DNA of 64,000 nucleotides from Dryococelus australis (GCA_029891345.1 CM057009.1:231003178-231067177), one strand, 5' to 3'. Positions 43,931-56,051 are shown, numbered from the stretch's first letter. Notes: generated by a model from the sequence alone, not told the origin. Translations and numbers: made by a program.

Positions 43931-45527
43931 CTAGCGACCCGCCCCGGCTTCGCACGGGTGCAATAAGATAAAAAAACTGCTTAACCCGGAGTTAATTAGG
44001 TTGGTTAAACTCTCCTAAAGCATTAAAAAAGCACATTATAATTTAATAAATAATTAACTAATTTATAATTTAAAGTTTTTTTGCTATTTTTATTTTGTTT
44101 TTTTACTTTTTTATAATTTTTCATATTAATATACATTATATTACAATGCAATTTATCTGAGATAGAAGTATTTAAAATGTTATTGGCTAAGACATTCTCT
44201 GTAGACAATGTTTGACGTCCTGTTATTGTTTGGTAGCAAAATGTACTGTTTCTCGGGACTTCCAACTCGTGATAAACAAACATATAGTTGACCATGGGAA
44301 AAACACTCTTTTCGTAGGTCGATTCCAACCAAAGAGAAAGTTTGACCCTGGGACTTATTAATAGTAATCGCGAACGATGTTTTTACGGGAAATTGCAACC
44401 GTTTGAAAGATATTGGCAAATCCGTGCGAATCATGGGAATCCTCGGGATGTTTGCCAGCTGGCCGGCTGCTGGACCGGTGAGGATGGTCGCGACAATCAA
44501 ATTTTCTTTCAAGTCTTTAATGAGCAATCTTGTGCCATTGCACATGTTAGGAGGGCTTGTATTCCTTAAAAGCATGATAGGAGTACCGACTTTTAATGAT
44601 AGTTCGTGAGGTGGCAAGCCAGAAGGATTAAGCGAATTTAGAAAATCTTGAGGAAAGTGGACGACATCGTCAACATTGGTGACTGTGTCAATCGATTTAT
44701 AGGTTTTGACTTGGCCGGGAACACTTTGTATAATGAGATTGTTGATTTCATTGACAGTGTCGTTCCTAGGCGATACTATTGCCCTGGAACACAACCAGTG
44801 AAAGTCTCTTTCTAGTAAATTTTCGAGGCCCGGATATACTGCTTCTATAAGATGCTACATACAGACTGTGGACTATCTGACCTAATGTCTCATTAAAAAT
44901 GATTTCAGCAGAATTAGTGCCCAAATTTAGAGAAGGAAAACCTCCTTCCCCAAGTCTGAGCAATTGTTGTGGGAAATCTTTATGCGTGTCTCCACCAAGA
45001 TAGGCTCTCATATTCATTCGAAAATTTAAGTGTTGAATAGAACTCCATAAGGGAGATGATTTAAGACATGCTTTGATGATATCTGCATGCGTCCCTTTTG
45101 TAACTACAGGGAGTGTCTGCCGAAAATCCCCAGCAAACACAAAAGTAACTCCCCCCATAATGGCAGTAGAGCTTCTAAGGTTGGCGCCGTACGCAGCACA
45201 TAGCACATTTTATTTTCCGAATCTGTCCGTCCTGCAAAGCCGTAGTACATTATTTTGTTCTATCATCAATAGTTTTTGCAGCGCACGCAATGTAAGGAAT
45301 TTTATAGGACATTTATTTACACTTTGGGTTACATTATTGGAGTTTTATTAGGGATCCCTATTGATTTTTAAAATAAAATATAGCCTATGACACTCAGTGA
45401 TAACGTAGCATTCTACTGGTGAAAGAATTTTTAAAATCGGATGAGTAGTTTTGAAGATTACCTCCTACATCCAAACACACAAACACACAAAGTTACAAAC
45501 ACTACCTCTTTATAATATTAGTATGGA
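43931..45527 (-). mobile_element. Helitron with recognisable ends, 1,597 bp, internally deleted
   Basis: On the minus strand the element starts with TCCATACTAATATTATAAAG (45,527 down), the 5' end widespread in arthropod Helitrons, and ends with CTAG at 43,934-43,931, preceded by the hairpin ACCCG...CGGGT within CACCCGTGCGAAGCCGGGGC. The flanking bases are A before TC and T after CTAG, the A|T insertion site typical of Helitrons. Inside is the second half of a PIF1-like helicase; the Rep endonuclease and the helicase Walker A region are missing. It interrupts the satellite-like repeats. Confidence 0.85.
44180..45206 (-). pseudogene. PIF1-type helicase of Helitron, C-terminal part
   Basis: Helicase half of the RepHel protein. 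Seen on the minus strand: MGGVTFVFAGDFRQTLPVVT (45,095-45,160, motif III with GDFRQ), ADIIKACLKSSPLW, a frame break near 44,780, NDTVNEINNLIIQSVPG, HELSLKVGTPIMLLRN, NMCNGTRLLI, TSFAITINKSQGQTFSLVGI (44,315-44,375; motif V) and GQLYVCLSRVGSPEK (motif VI with LSRV). The order and spacing match PIF1-like helicases of Helitrons. Motifs I and II are absent, and two frames are needed. Element cannot move by itself. Confidence 0.92.
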
Positions 45528-48500
45528 TTCCAACCAAACTTGGTGTGATCTAAGTATCTATCACAAATTACTGATTTGCAAATACAGTCGCTTTAGTCAG
45601 CCATTTTGTAAGAGAGAGCCATATTAAAACATACAATTATTATGTCATATCCGATTCTTACCACATTAGGCAGATAAGTAGTACGACGACAGGCCATGTA
45701 AACTGAAATTATTTAAGTGATTCACGAACTTATTTCCTAAATGGCTGTCATACAAACATTTCAACTGAGTAAGCTATATCTTCAGAACCATGAAACAAAT
45801 TTCAACTTAACTTTGCTGCTAGCAGTATCCATTACAATCATCTAATGTGTCTATGCATAGCATATTTTTTCCACCCTTTTTTTGTTAGACAGAATTACAA
45901 TAAATAATATAATATAATATGTAATATCTCGGGAAACAATCAACCGATACCTCCCAAATATTTCGCAGAGGTAGTAGGTACCACAGTTGGCCATGTAAAC
46001 CGACATGTTTTAGGAGGGGCAGGAGATTTTTAAATGGCGGAAATAAAAATTATTTACATTAGCTTGTTATATCTATTGAAAATTTTAAATTAATTAAAGA
46101 AAACTTTGTATGCTTACAGCATCCAACCGCATCATATACATATGGCCTAAAAGTTCCACTTCCTCACTTGGCACTACCTACAAATGGAACTTTTAGCCCC
46201 TATTTCGGTAAACAATCAACCATTTTTCATAAAATTTTGCACACAAGTAGAGCTGTGGCCGGTCATGAAAAATTACATTATTTGAGTAGCTCAGACTCTC
46301 TTTTTTCTTTTTTTCTCCAAAATAAGTGCACTCTACGTATTCAAAGATAGTCTAACAAAGCATTAGACTAATTACAACAGAAGTTGACCCTCTACATTCT
46401 ATCTCAGTACTACAGTTTCTTGTATGCTAACGTATGGTCGAGTCATAGAAATGACGAGTGTATTTGTATTAGGTTCAGTAGTGTTACTAATGATTCAGGT
46501 TCCATTTTAAATGATACTTCATGTTAAGTCTTACCTACCAACTAAGCTTCTAAAAACGACATCAAAATTCTTTGCATCTATGTAGATGAAATAAGGCTCA
46601 CTATTTATATCGGCAACTTCTTTGTTATTATAAATCGCAGAAGTTTCAAAAGGGCAAGTTCTCAGGGAAATAAAGTTGATTTATTTTGTCAGTTTTTCTT
46701 GCTCATTTTATGATTTATGACAATTAACGTACTGTTTCTAAAATATGAAAATATTTCTAACTCTTTTTGAACCATGAAGTGATCTAATTACACATTCAGC
46801 AACTGATTGTGCACACAATTTATTTAAAATTTATATTGTTGTTTATGATGTCAGAGACAAAAAACTTTATACCGTTATCAAAAAAAAAATTCACATTTTA
46901 TGCTTAGTAGTTGTGAAAGTAATTGGCCGTTTCCTAAATGCCTAACTAAAATTTAATGCTAATTTTTTTAAACTAGTAAATAAAAACTTTTATAATATGT
47001 AAAAATTTTAATTCACTTTATCTGAAATTTTACTAATAACAATTAAAATATTTTCCACAATTTACTGCATTATCACAATTAAACTTTACTCTTTTAAAAT
47101 TCAACATTTATCTTAATTATTATTGTAATTTTATACAAAATTATATAAAATATGTTATAAAAATCCTGGTTTAAAAAAAAAGACAGCAGCAGAAACCGAA
47201 TGCTTAAAAACATTATAATGTGTTAGTGACATTCATATAAATATTGTACCCGTATGTGTTAATAATGAATTTAAGTTTTTAATGATTTTACAAAATCAAA
47301 TAAAAACCTTCAACTTGCTGAACTATAAAACATTAGTTTAAAAAGGAATAGAAGTTAGTTGTTAACTGGATTTGGTATTTGAATTATTTTATCAAATTCT
47401 TACTCTAACATTGGAAAAATTTCTAATAATATCATCAAAATTAATATTGTTAGTATTTCATTCTCAAATTGAAAGCATTTCCAAACCATTCTCTTTTGTC
47501 CCCCGTTTTGTATTATAGAACCCCACATGAATAAATTAATTTTATGTAATCTCAGGAAACAATTGACCGATTCCTTTCATGATTGCAACACAATTAGTAC
47601 TGTGGTAGATGTAAAATTATATTATTATGTATAACAGCTACTTATTTTCAAAATGACGGTCATATAGACATTTTAGCATAGAATGATTCATCGTCGAAAC
47701 CATGTAATCAATTCCAATTTGTCTTTATAAGCTAAAAGTAGATATTTGATCTATCTAATGTGTTTTTACGAAGCAAATTTCGTCCACAATTTTGTATGAT
47801 AGGACCATGTGAAAAATAAAGTTTATATGTTATATCTCGGGAAAAAAAGTAGACCGATTCCTACCAGATATGGCAAACTAATAGTGCTGTGACTGGAGGT
47901 GTAAATTAGTACATTTTAAAAAGGTCAAACATTTGTTTTCAAAATGGTGTGGCTTTTTGATTTATCGTCTAAACCATATAAACAATTCCAATGTAATTTT
48001 GTATGGTGGCAGTGTATATAATAACTATCAAATACGCCTGAACGGAGCTTTTTAAGTCTGCCATTTTATAAGATATGCCACATGGAAAAATTAAGTTATG
48101 TAATGTCTTGGAGAACAATTTACAGATTCTAACCCAATTAGTCAACCAAATATTACTATAACAGGTGGTGCAAACTGGTATTTTTAGGTCAGGAACTTAC
48201 TTTTAAAATGGTGCTATATACATATTTTTGTTAACTAACAAAACTAATTCCAATTTAACTTTTTATTCTGGCACTATCCATTAAAATAATAAAATTAGTC
48301 TATACAGAGAATAATTTCTCTACAATTTTGTAAGATAGCCCTACAGTAAAAATAAAGTTGTGTCATATCTCGAGAAACAATCAGCATGTTCTTACCAAAC
48401 TACGTGAAGAAGTTTACTGTGATAGGTCATAAAAATATGCATTCTTTAAGTGTGACAAATATTTACGTGTTATTATAAGGGCGGCTATAAATTTATTTTA
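45528..48500. repeat. Decayed ~280-bp satellite-like repeats, main block
   Basis: Recurring core: ATATCTCGGGAAACAAT, then about 30 bp to a CCGATTC-TACC stretch, then GCTGTGGTAGG-type sequence, GCCATGTAAACTGACAT, AAAATGG, and a later GTATATAGTCAATTCCAATTT-like part. Starts near 45,925, 47,545, 47,827, 48,104 and 48,363, so spacing is 260-285 bp where contiguous. 46.4-46.95 kb matches 52.35-52.75 kb instead (TCTTACCTACCAACTAAGCT against TCCTACGTACCAACCCAGCT). Identity between units is moderate. No coding sequence accepted. Confidence 0.72.
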
Positions 48501-49154
48501 GGTTAGTGTGCTATATCTAAGAAACTATGCAGGGAACAGGGGGTAATACGGGGTCGCGATGCAAGATCTTTTTGTCTGCATTGTGCTACCATCTCTCAGG
48601 AAGCGATTGAATCTCGAAAAGCAGGTTTCGCTGACTCTGCCCACATATGAAACTGTTCACTGTAGTTTTTTGTAGCATGCGGTAGCCATTTTTCTGTTTC
48701 TCGCCATTGTGATATAATTTTTATTCATTTTGGAAAGGCCAACAGGTATGCTACAATGTCAAAATATGTAAGTGGTGGTATATTATTGATTACAGAATTT
48801 TGTAAACTATTTATTTTCGTAACTATGGAACTGATAACTGAAAGTGTTAAGATATTATCATTCAGTTAGATTCCACATACTACATGGGACATGATGAAGA
48901 CGTCCCCATCTTGCCCCTTAATAATGTCTCCATCTTGTTTTCAATAAATTGCACGTATTATTCAAATCCAAAAACCATGCCTACTGTTTTGTTGTAGCAA
49001 AGTAGAGCTTACAATGTAAACATGAAAGGGTTTGGTGAAAGGGAGTTCAACATGAGTAGAGTTCCATTATTTCACCAAAATTAGTATTGCAGTGAAACTT
49101 TTGTTTATGATTGACAAAAAAGAATTATTTTATTATCTAAATTAAGCGAATATC

Positions 49155-49231
49155 GGAGTGGCCTCACTAGTCATCGAACCCGCATTATCTTGGTGGGAAG
49201 CGAGCGCTCTAGCTGCTACACTACTTGGTCC
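49155..49231 (-). repeat. tRNA-derived short repeat or tRNA pseudogene
   Basis: The minus strand reads GGACCAAGTAGTGTAGCAGC, TAGAGCGCTCGCTTCCCACC and GCGGGTTCGATGACTAGTGA. A box and B box (GGGTTCGATGAC) and a CTTCCCA loop (anticodon CCC) are visible, but the acceptor arms do not pair well. A G-tract of about 17 lies downstream (about 49,297-49,312). Confidence 0.6.
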
Positions 49232-49435
49232 ACCACAATTGTTACAGCAGCGCTTATTTTCCTCGTAAAAATTGCCTTCCACCGTTCGGAAGGAAGGGGG
49301 GGGGGGGGGGGAGATAGTAACCGTTCATGAACATTTAAACATTTTAATATAGGCCATAATCTAAATAATTTTATTTTTACACAAATTGTTGCAGACATAA
49401 AATAAATACACAACGACCGATCTGGTTGGAAGAGA

Positions 49436-51130
49436 CGATGCAGTTGTTGCTTTTAACGTTCAACAAACAACACTAAAGAGGAAGGTGGTTCTGTTTTGAC
49501 AAAATCCTCATCAGCAGCTCAAGGTAAGTTTGGGACCGCTTCAGCCTGTGCTTACACTTGGAGATGAAGATAAGATGGTTGGTTACCAGAAATGGAAGGC
49601 ATGTTGTTTATCTAAACACTGCTGATCTAAGATAACATTCTTTTCAGTTAATTGCGAAAAATTACAAGAAACACACATTTCATATAGCAAAACGAGAGGC
49701 TGGTTTAGGCTGGCTAACAGGTTTTATGAAGAGACATCCAGATTTACCTTTTTTAAAACCGGAGGTTACTTCCGCAGCGAGAGCTATGGGCTTAATCAGA
49801 GTTGTAGTGTATACATTTTTTGAACTACTAGGGCAGCTGTAAGACAAATACAATTTACTCCAGACCGAGTGTATAATTGTGGTGAAACAAGTATGTCCTC
49901 AGTGCAAAAGTCAAAATCGAAAATCATATCATTGCGAAAGGGAGGAAACAAGTTGGGACTCTTTACATCCGCATAGTGTGGGCAAACAGTAACTGTCAAA
50001 CTTTGTATTAGAGCACCAGGAACTTACATGCCACCGATGATATTTCCTCGGCAAGAGAATGAAGGACGAATTTATTGATGGTTCTGTTCCGGGAACTTGG
50101 ACAGAATGTCATCCTTCAGGCTGGATGCAGTCTGAAATTTTCGTTCGGTGGTTCATACAATTTGTGCAGTTTCCGCACGCCTCCAAAGACAACCCTGGTA
50201 TACTTATATTCGATGGCCATGCTACGCACACAAAAATCTTGAAGTCATTAATATGGAAAGAGAAAATGAGCTTACCTTGCTCTGTTTCCCGCCACACTGC
50301 ACACATCGTCTCCAGCCCCTGGACGTAACATTCATGAAGCCACTCAACACCTTTTAAGAAGTTGAGGTTACCAACTGATTACGATCGAATCCAGGGCATG
50401 TTGTCACCATGTATCAAATGGCCAAATTGTTTGGTAATGCATTTCAACGAGCAGCCACTATGATAACAGCCATCAATGGATTTAAAACCACAGGCATATG
50501 GCCAATAGACCCTGAGGTCTTTCAAGATAGTTATTATTTGCCTTCCAAAACTACTCACAGACCATCGCCTGAAGTCAATGAACAAGCTGACGTTCTAGAA
50601 CCTTCAGGACCTCTAGTAAATCAGAATGAAGCTGTTCTTGGCTGCTCGTTTTCCAATACAGAAAATAACATTGTTGGATTTAAACAAGCATCAACATAAT
50701 ACACTATGCCATTTCCCCATATCGGTAAGGAGAAAGCAAATCCAAGTGGTCGCCGCCGTGGGAAAACTGCTGTTTTAACTGAATCACCATACAGAAATGA
50801 ATTGATATCTCAAATGGAAAGACATGCTGTAACTTATAAGAAGAAACTGAACCTTGAACACAGCAAGTTGAAACTTAAGAAATGTAAGCCCACCCTTCAA
50901 CAAAAAACGAAGAACGGTTCCGTAGTGAAAAAAAGTGACGATGCTGAATGTATTTTTGTGGCCATTTATTCTCTGAATCTATATAAGAGTGGCTTAAGTG
51001 TCTAGAATGTCATGGGTGGGCTCACTGTGCATGTGCTGGGGAGGGCATTGAATATGTAGACGTTGCTTATGTATGTAAAATGTGTAAATATGTGTACCCA
51101 TCTTGCCTCAAGTCATGCCTCATCTTGCCC
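49436..51130 (+). pseudogene. Pogo/Tigger-type (DDE_1) transposase, decayed
   Basis: Seen on the plus strand: AVVAFNVQQTTLKRKV (49,449-49,490; end of a psq-type helix-turn-helix), RGWFRLANRFYEETSRF with YFRSESYGLNQ, VYNCGETSMSSVQKSKSKII (49,870-49,930), YMPPMIFPRQENEG, SGWMQSEIFVRWFIQFVQFP (50,117-50,176), GILIFDGHATHTK, then a shifted frame FPPHCTHRLQPLDVTFMKPL (50,285-50,345) and GIWPIDPEVF. The second and third catalytic aspartates (GAT 50,212 and GAC 50,322) remain; the first, normally in YNxDET, is glycine (GGT 49,881). A C-terminal cysteine-rich block CHGWAHCACAGE lies at about 51,010. Several frameshifts. It splits the satellite-like repeats. Confidence 0.87.
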
Positions 51131-51439
51131 CATACATGGGGCAAAGTGAGTTATCATCCTTAGTTCAGAAAAATATTTTTTGTGTTTTGTATTCGTAACT
51201 TGTAACTTTCATTCTAGTTTACGTTGAGTGTGAAATATTGTGGGCACTTGTACAATTACTTCTGATTATAAGAAAAATAACAGTAATGTTCTGGAGTATT
51301 TTTTCTTAGCGACCCCATCTTGCCCCCTGTTCTCCATATCAATTTTAACTTAGCCATGTATACTCTTAGTAAACAATCATCGAATGTGCTAATACTTATA
51401 CTTTTTGTCTTCCGTTTATGAAGATCGTCAGATGAAAAA

Positions 51440-52200
51440 TATGGAAGTTTTATACGATATCTCGAGGATCAATCAACTGATTCCCAATAAATGTTACATG
51501 CAAATAGTGCTACATTAGGGTAAGTAAACTGACATGTTTCAGGTGTGGCTGTCCTTTTTTTAATGGTGTTAATACAAATAATTGACTATCGTATGTTGTA
51601 TCTACAAAACAGTGAAACTAAATTCAATCAAAATTTTTACACTAACAGTAGCATATACATTAGAAATCTCAATTATGGATACGGAGATCCAATATTAACA
51701 ATTTGTTTGTAATATAATGCCAGATGAAGAAATTAAAAATTTGCTTAATTTATGGAAAATTTCAACTCATTTCCACCAAATTGTGAACACCAAGAATGCT
51801 ACAGAAGGCCATGTAAACTTACATTATTTAAGTGGTTCGGAATATGTCAAAATGGAAGCTTCATATATATTTTTAGATAAGTATGCAAAGTATTAATCAA
51901 TTTTACTTTGTATGTTGAAGAATATATTAAAAGCATGGAATACAGAGAATATTTTTTTTTTTAGAAATTTGTTATGACAGCACTATATGATAAATACATT
52001 TTTTTATGCCTTACCCCACGGACCAATTTACCTATTTCCACCGAATTCTTCACACTAATAGCGCTACGGTATACCATGTAATATTACACGATTTAGTGGC
52101 TCAGTAACTTACTTTCAAAATGACAGCTCAGTAAATATTTTAGGTTGGTGTACCCTATCATTCGAAACCTATGACTGATCAGATCCGAAGTTGATACTTC
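51440..52200. repeat. Decayed ~280-bp satellite-like repeats, right block
   Basis: Three further units: ATATCTCGAGGATCAATCAA then GTAAACTGACATGTTTCAGG (51,455-51,545); GAAGGCCATGTAAACTTACA then TTTAAGTGGTTC (51,800-51,845); ATACCATGTAATATTACACG then TTTAGTGGCTCAG (52,070-52,105). Unit spacing is about 260-300 bp. Confidence 0.66.
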
Positions 52201-52209
52201 GATTCCGAC

Positions 52210-52282
52210 TTCCATAATGCAGTTGATAGTACGCTAGCTTATGGTACAATTTTTTTCTGGGTTAAGAGTCCTGGATAAGGCA
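52210..52282 (+). repeat. tRNA-derived short repeat remnant
   Basis: CTTCCATAATGCAGTTGATA, GTACGCTAGCTTATGGTAC and GGGTTAAGAGTCCTGGATA; counterpart of the copy at 43,591-43,662. Embedded at the same place relative to the satellite-like unit. Confidence 0.5.
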
Positions 52283-52299
52283 CGTGTGTATTCGTAATT

Positions 52300-53140
52300 G
52301 CCTCACTGCACTTGCATTTGTTTTATATCTAACGGTATAGCTTTCAACGAGACGTCAAGTCCTACGTACCAACCCAGCTTTTAAGAATTTTTCTAAAAAA
52401 TATTTGCACCCATGTTGAGGAAAGTAGGCTCATTAGTTATATCAGTAAATTGTAATGTTTCATATATAAGGAAGTAATTATGTTTTATACATATAGTGAG
52501 TAACAACAAGTTATAATTTATAAAACTTAAATGAACTACCACAAGTGTAGTAACCAAACAGTTTTATGTCAAAACTAACAATTGTTTTGTACCTACTAGA
52601 TCATATTTTGAAGCACTGAATTAAAAAATATTTCAGCCACTGATTACCACTTTGTAGATGTATTCGTATTAACAATAGTTTATTGAGTTTATGAGCTCTC
52701 TACTATATTAAACTTAAGAGGTGATCATGAGAATACTAAGAATTATGTTACTAATATCTCAGCGAAACCACAATCATCTAGTCTGTACATTATAATAATA
52801 TATATAAATATATATTATTTGTATACAGTTTACCTAAAACTAAACTAAACCACACTTTTATTTATAATGATGGTCTGTTTTTTTTTTCAGGCCATACATA
52901 ATACACCAAGAAAATTGATGTCGAAAGCTTACGAGTATCGAGAGGCTCCATTAAAAATTTTCATCGCATTTAGAAAATCGCACCAGTGGTAGGCAAATTT
53001 ACGCCAGTTCAACAAGTAAAAGTGGAATTTTAGTCAGCACTCTCTGTGAAGATTTTGGGTGGAAACTATAGCAAATAAAAATTATGCTCCTCCTGGAATT
53101 AGCTGACATTATCGTGTGACTTTCCAGGTATTTGACAACA
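52300..53140. other. Non-coding; part repeated from 46.5-46.9 kb
   Basis: 52.35-52.75 kb corresponds to 46.52-46.9 kb (shared motifs near GTAGGCTCATTAGTTATATC and CAGCCACTGATT). The remainder to 53,140 shows no motif. Confidence 0.45.
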
Positions 53141-53148
53141 CTGAAACT

Positions 53149-53165
53149 GCTAAGAAGAGAATGGC

Positions 53166-53253
<88 letters not shown>

Positions 53254-53316
53254 AGTGTGTGTGAGTGTGTGTGTGAGTGTGTGTGTTTGAGTGTGTGTCG
53301 CCATTCTCTTCTTAGC
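53149..53316. repeat. 21-bp perfect inverted repeat around a (TA)n(TG)n microsatellite
   Basis: Left arm 53,149-53,169 (starting GCTAAGAAGAGAATGGCG) and right arm 53,296-53,316 are exact reverse complements. Between them lie about 55 bp of TA repeats and about 70 bp of TG/TGAG repeats. The TA run itself is self-complementary. The right arm runs into the Tc1-like coding remnant. Confidence 0.92.
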
Positions 53317-53600
53317 AATGTTCGCCGATTGGACAGGCCCGCCCAGAGCCCCGACTTCAACCCTATAGAACATCTTTCGGACGAATTGGATTGCCGGGTG
53401 AGGGCTCGTCAGGGGTGGCAAAATCCATTGCTCAACTCATGGAATGGTTGCAAGAGGAATGGCGATAAATCCCCGTGGATGTCGTGCAAACACTAGTAGA
53501 TAGCATGCCAGACAGAATGACTGATGTTATAGCCGCATGAGGTGGCCCTACGAGATTCTAACGGGGCGACAACCACCGAGCAAACAATGTGGACAGATTC
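53317..53600 (+). pseudogene. Tc1/mariner transposase, C-terminal remnant
   Basis: Seen: RPAQSPDFNPIEHLSDELDC followed by RVRARQGWQNPL (53,337-53,430), then in another frame DSMPDRMTDVIAA and GGPTRF. The SPDxNPIEHxxDEL block is the third catalytic region of Tc1-type (DD34E) transposases; the glutamate of PIEH remains. The two catalytic aspartates and the DNA-binding domain are missing. The 5' part was probably removed when the microsatellite hairpin formed or expanded. Confidence 0.85.
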
Positions 53601-53639
53601 CCAATTACTTTTTGGTAGATAGTGTACATCATGAGGAAA

Positions 53640-53950
53640 AATAATCGCAGTTTAGTTTTAAAGTAGAGATCACCTGCAATGAAACAATGATGAAAGCTGC
53701 TCTGATTGACCTGAATGAACACCACAGGAAAAGAGAAAAAAAATCTAACATCTATAGACAGGCTATTCCAAAAACACTGTCGTGCAATGATTAATTATCA
53801 CCCTACTTGTGTGATTTCAATGCCATTGAACTTGCCTGGTCTAAGATTAAAACCAAAGAACCTGTAAAAGCTGCCAAAGAGGAAGATTGAGTTAGGTTCT
53901 GCCAACATGTCAAAAAAATAGGAAATTTTAAGTACACTGTAAAAATAAAT
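53640..53950 (+). pseudogene. Second DDE transposase remnant (IS630-like)
   Basis: Plus strand: TCNETMMKAALIDLNEHHRK (about 53,668-53,730) and, past a break, YLCDFNAIELAWSKIKTKEP (about 53,805-53,865). A CDxNxIELxWxxxK block near the C-terminus is found in DDE_3/IS630-type transposases. No other motif remains. Distinct from the Tc1 piece next to it. Confidence 0.45.
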
Positions 53951-54720
53951 GTAAATTTACTAACACAAAATATTGGTAATTTTACATTTTGTATGTGTAA
54001 TTTGTAAAGATAACTAGAGTAAGTGTAATTATACATAATGTTCTTAATAATCCAGAGGGTGCTAAATTTTTTGGTAAAAATACATGCATGTATGCCTTAA
54101 TAAAGATAACGTTGGTGTTAATTTACACATTTTGAATTATATGTAAAAACACGCATTTTGGAGATAACTTTTTACAACTCTCTTAAACTACCAAGTTACG
54201 AAACGGAGTAGAATAACGTGAATAGTGTAAAAAAATACACACATAAAGAATGTGAATCAACATGGCGCAGTTGTAAAAACAACATATACTGACCGTAAAA
54301 ATGCTTATTAAAACAGTGAAAAATTTATAAAAATTCTGTAACCACCAGTACAGTGAATCTGCAATTTTATATTTCTGTGAGCGAAAAAAAGTCACATACA
54401 CAATGGTGAAATTACAATTGCGATGTTTATGTAAATTTACTTGCCGTGTAGAAAAAATACACAAATGTTGCCGTATATTTTCTACTACATACTAATTGTA
54501 ATTTTACACCACTAAGTGTAAAATTAGGTGTACAAATTACATGTTCTTTAGCTAATTTGTAGGATAATTTAACTTGGATGTAGAGTAAAAAAACATTGAC
54601 ATATGTAGGTGTAAATTTATACCGACATCAGTGGAGTCACTGCTGCCACATTCATTTAGTGTAAAAATACAGAATCTTTTACTGTCTAGTGAAACTATTG
54701 TCTCGTGTAGCAAGCTGTAA
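53951..54720. repeat. AT-rich stretch with recurring GTAAATTTAC/GTGTAAATT motifs
   Basis: Motifs like TGTAAATTTAC, TGTAATTTTACA and GTGTAAATTTA, in both orientations, recur more than ten times in 770 bp at irregular spacing. May be a decayed non-autonomous element with sub-terminal repeats. No gene. Confidence 0.45.
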
Positions 54721-55255
54721 ATTAATTAATTATCAATAAGCACTCCTCCATTGGCAAGCGAAAACTACTAGCGTCATTACTGTTTAACTGAGCTAGAAGC
54801 TTGCTAATTCATGTACTGTGCCACTTACGTTTTTTCTTACCGGCAGATCCAATTAGTATGAGTTACAGATATCGTTTACATTCTTTAAGTTTCTTCGCAT
54901 AGATACTTCGAAACCAATTAGTGAGAAGGGTGATAAAAATTAGAAACTATGTTATGTTGAAACGATATCTGCTTGCACTTTCTGTTGGATCTTCTGCTAG
55001 AACATGCAAAGACCTTTTCAAAATTTGTTTATATTTATATTGCCTAACATGCGTATGCAAACCTTTTTTTCAACAGTATCTTATTTGTGGTGGTCTATAA
55101 AACACATTGATTGTTCATTTGAATGAATGCTTTTAAATTCATATACGGATTTAATGTAAGATTGTTCTTCATTTATGTTTATAGAATTAAATTACTAACA
55201 ATTATGCCACCACCCTCAGTAAAATTGACGATTGATTAGTAATATACATATTCAT
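54721..55255. other. No recognisable gene
   Basis: AT-rich, no motif on either strand. Confidence 0.5.
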
Positions 55256-55261
55256 TCTAAT

Positions 55262-56051
55262 TAGGGTTACCATAAGTCCACTTTTACCCACACATGTCCT
55301 CTTTTCGAGGCTTTGTAAAATTTCCGGCAAGGTTTTACAAAAAGTCGAAATGTCCTCTTTTCCGATAAAAGTGAAAGACAGTGAAGTGTCAGCTTTTTGT
55401 GGGTTTTTATATGACGCTAAATATTTAGTTATAATGATAACGAACTACCAGAATTAGTGCGAACTTTTTGGATAATATTTCGTGATTCTTTTGTCTTTAA
55501 CGACACTGATATATATTTCGTTGCATTTTTTTAAGTTGAGAAGTGCTTAGTCTATTCAAAATTTTACGATTATTTGCTAGGAAATAGAAATATTTTAGAA
55601 CGAATAAAATCGTCAAAGAAATACGATCGAAATGTATCTGAACCTGAGTTGTGCAAGAGTGATTAACTGCCAACTAACAAAATTGTGTCCTATGCTTATC
55701 TACAACTGTCTTTTGGTTGAATTTTTCTGTATGCTTTTCTTTCAAAATAGTCTGCAGCATTTAAACCTTAAATGAATTGACTTTCATATTCAGAGTGAAA
55801 ATGATTATCAGTTTATCTGGTTGCAAAAATTATATTTTGTATTACATAACCGAATTTGAGATACAATGTTGCTTGTAATATATTTATTAGATGACCTGTG
55901 ACAAAATAAACATGTTTTGTATATGTCCATTGTAAATTTATGTGTCCTCTTTTTTCGTATGATTTTCTTGTGCAAGTGTCGTCTTTTTTTAAGGCTAGTT
56001 ACTTAAACGTCTCCTCTTTTCGAATAATTACCACACATCTGTTAACCCTAG
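55262..56051. mobile_element. MITE-like insertion, ~790 bp, with 6-bp target duplication
   Basis: Starts TAGGGTTACC and ends GTTAACCCTAG, short imperfect inverted ends. TCTAAT directly precedes (55,256-55,261) and follows (56,052-56,057). Near each end a TGTCCTCTTTTCG or CTCCTCTTTTCGAA motif occurs, with further TGTCCTCTTTT copies inside, so sub-terminal repeats are present. No transposase sequence. Superfamily undecided. Confidence 0.62.

Noticed and set aside
44342..44609. Plus-strand frames over the Helitron helicase
   Set aside because: Shadows of the minus-strand helicase.
53116..53496. Open frames with runs of I-Y and C-V or H-T
   Set aside because: These are translations of the (TA)n(TG)n microsatellite; only the part after 53,317 carries transposase motifs.
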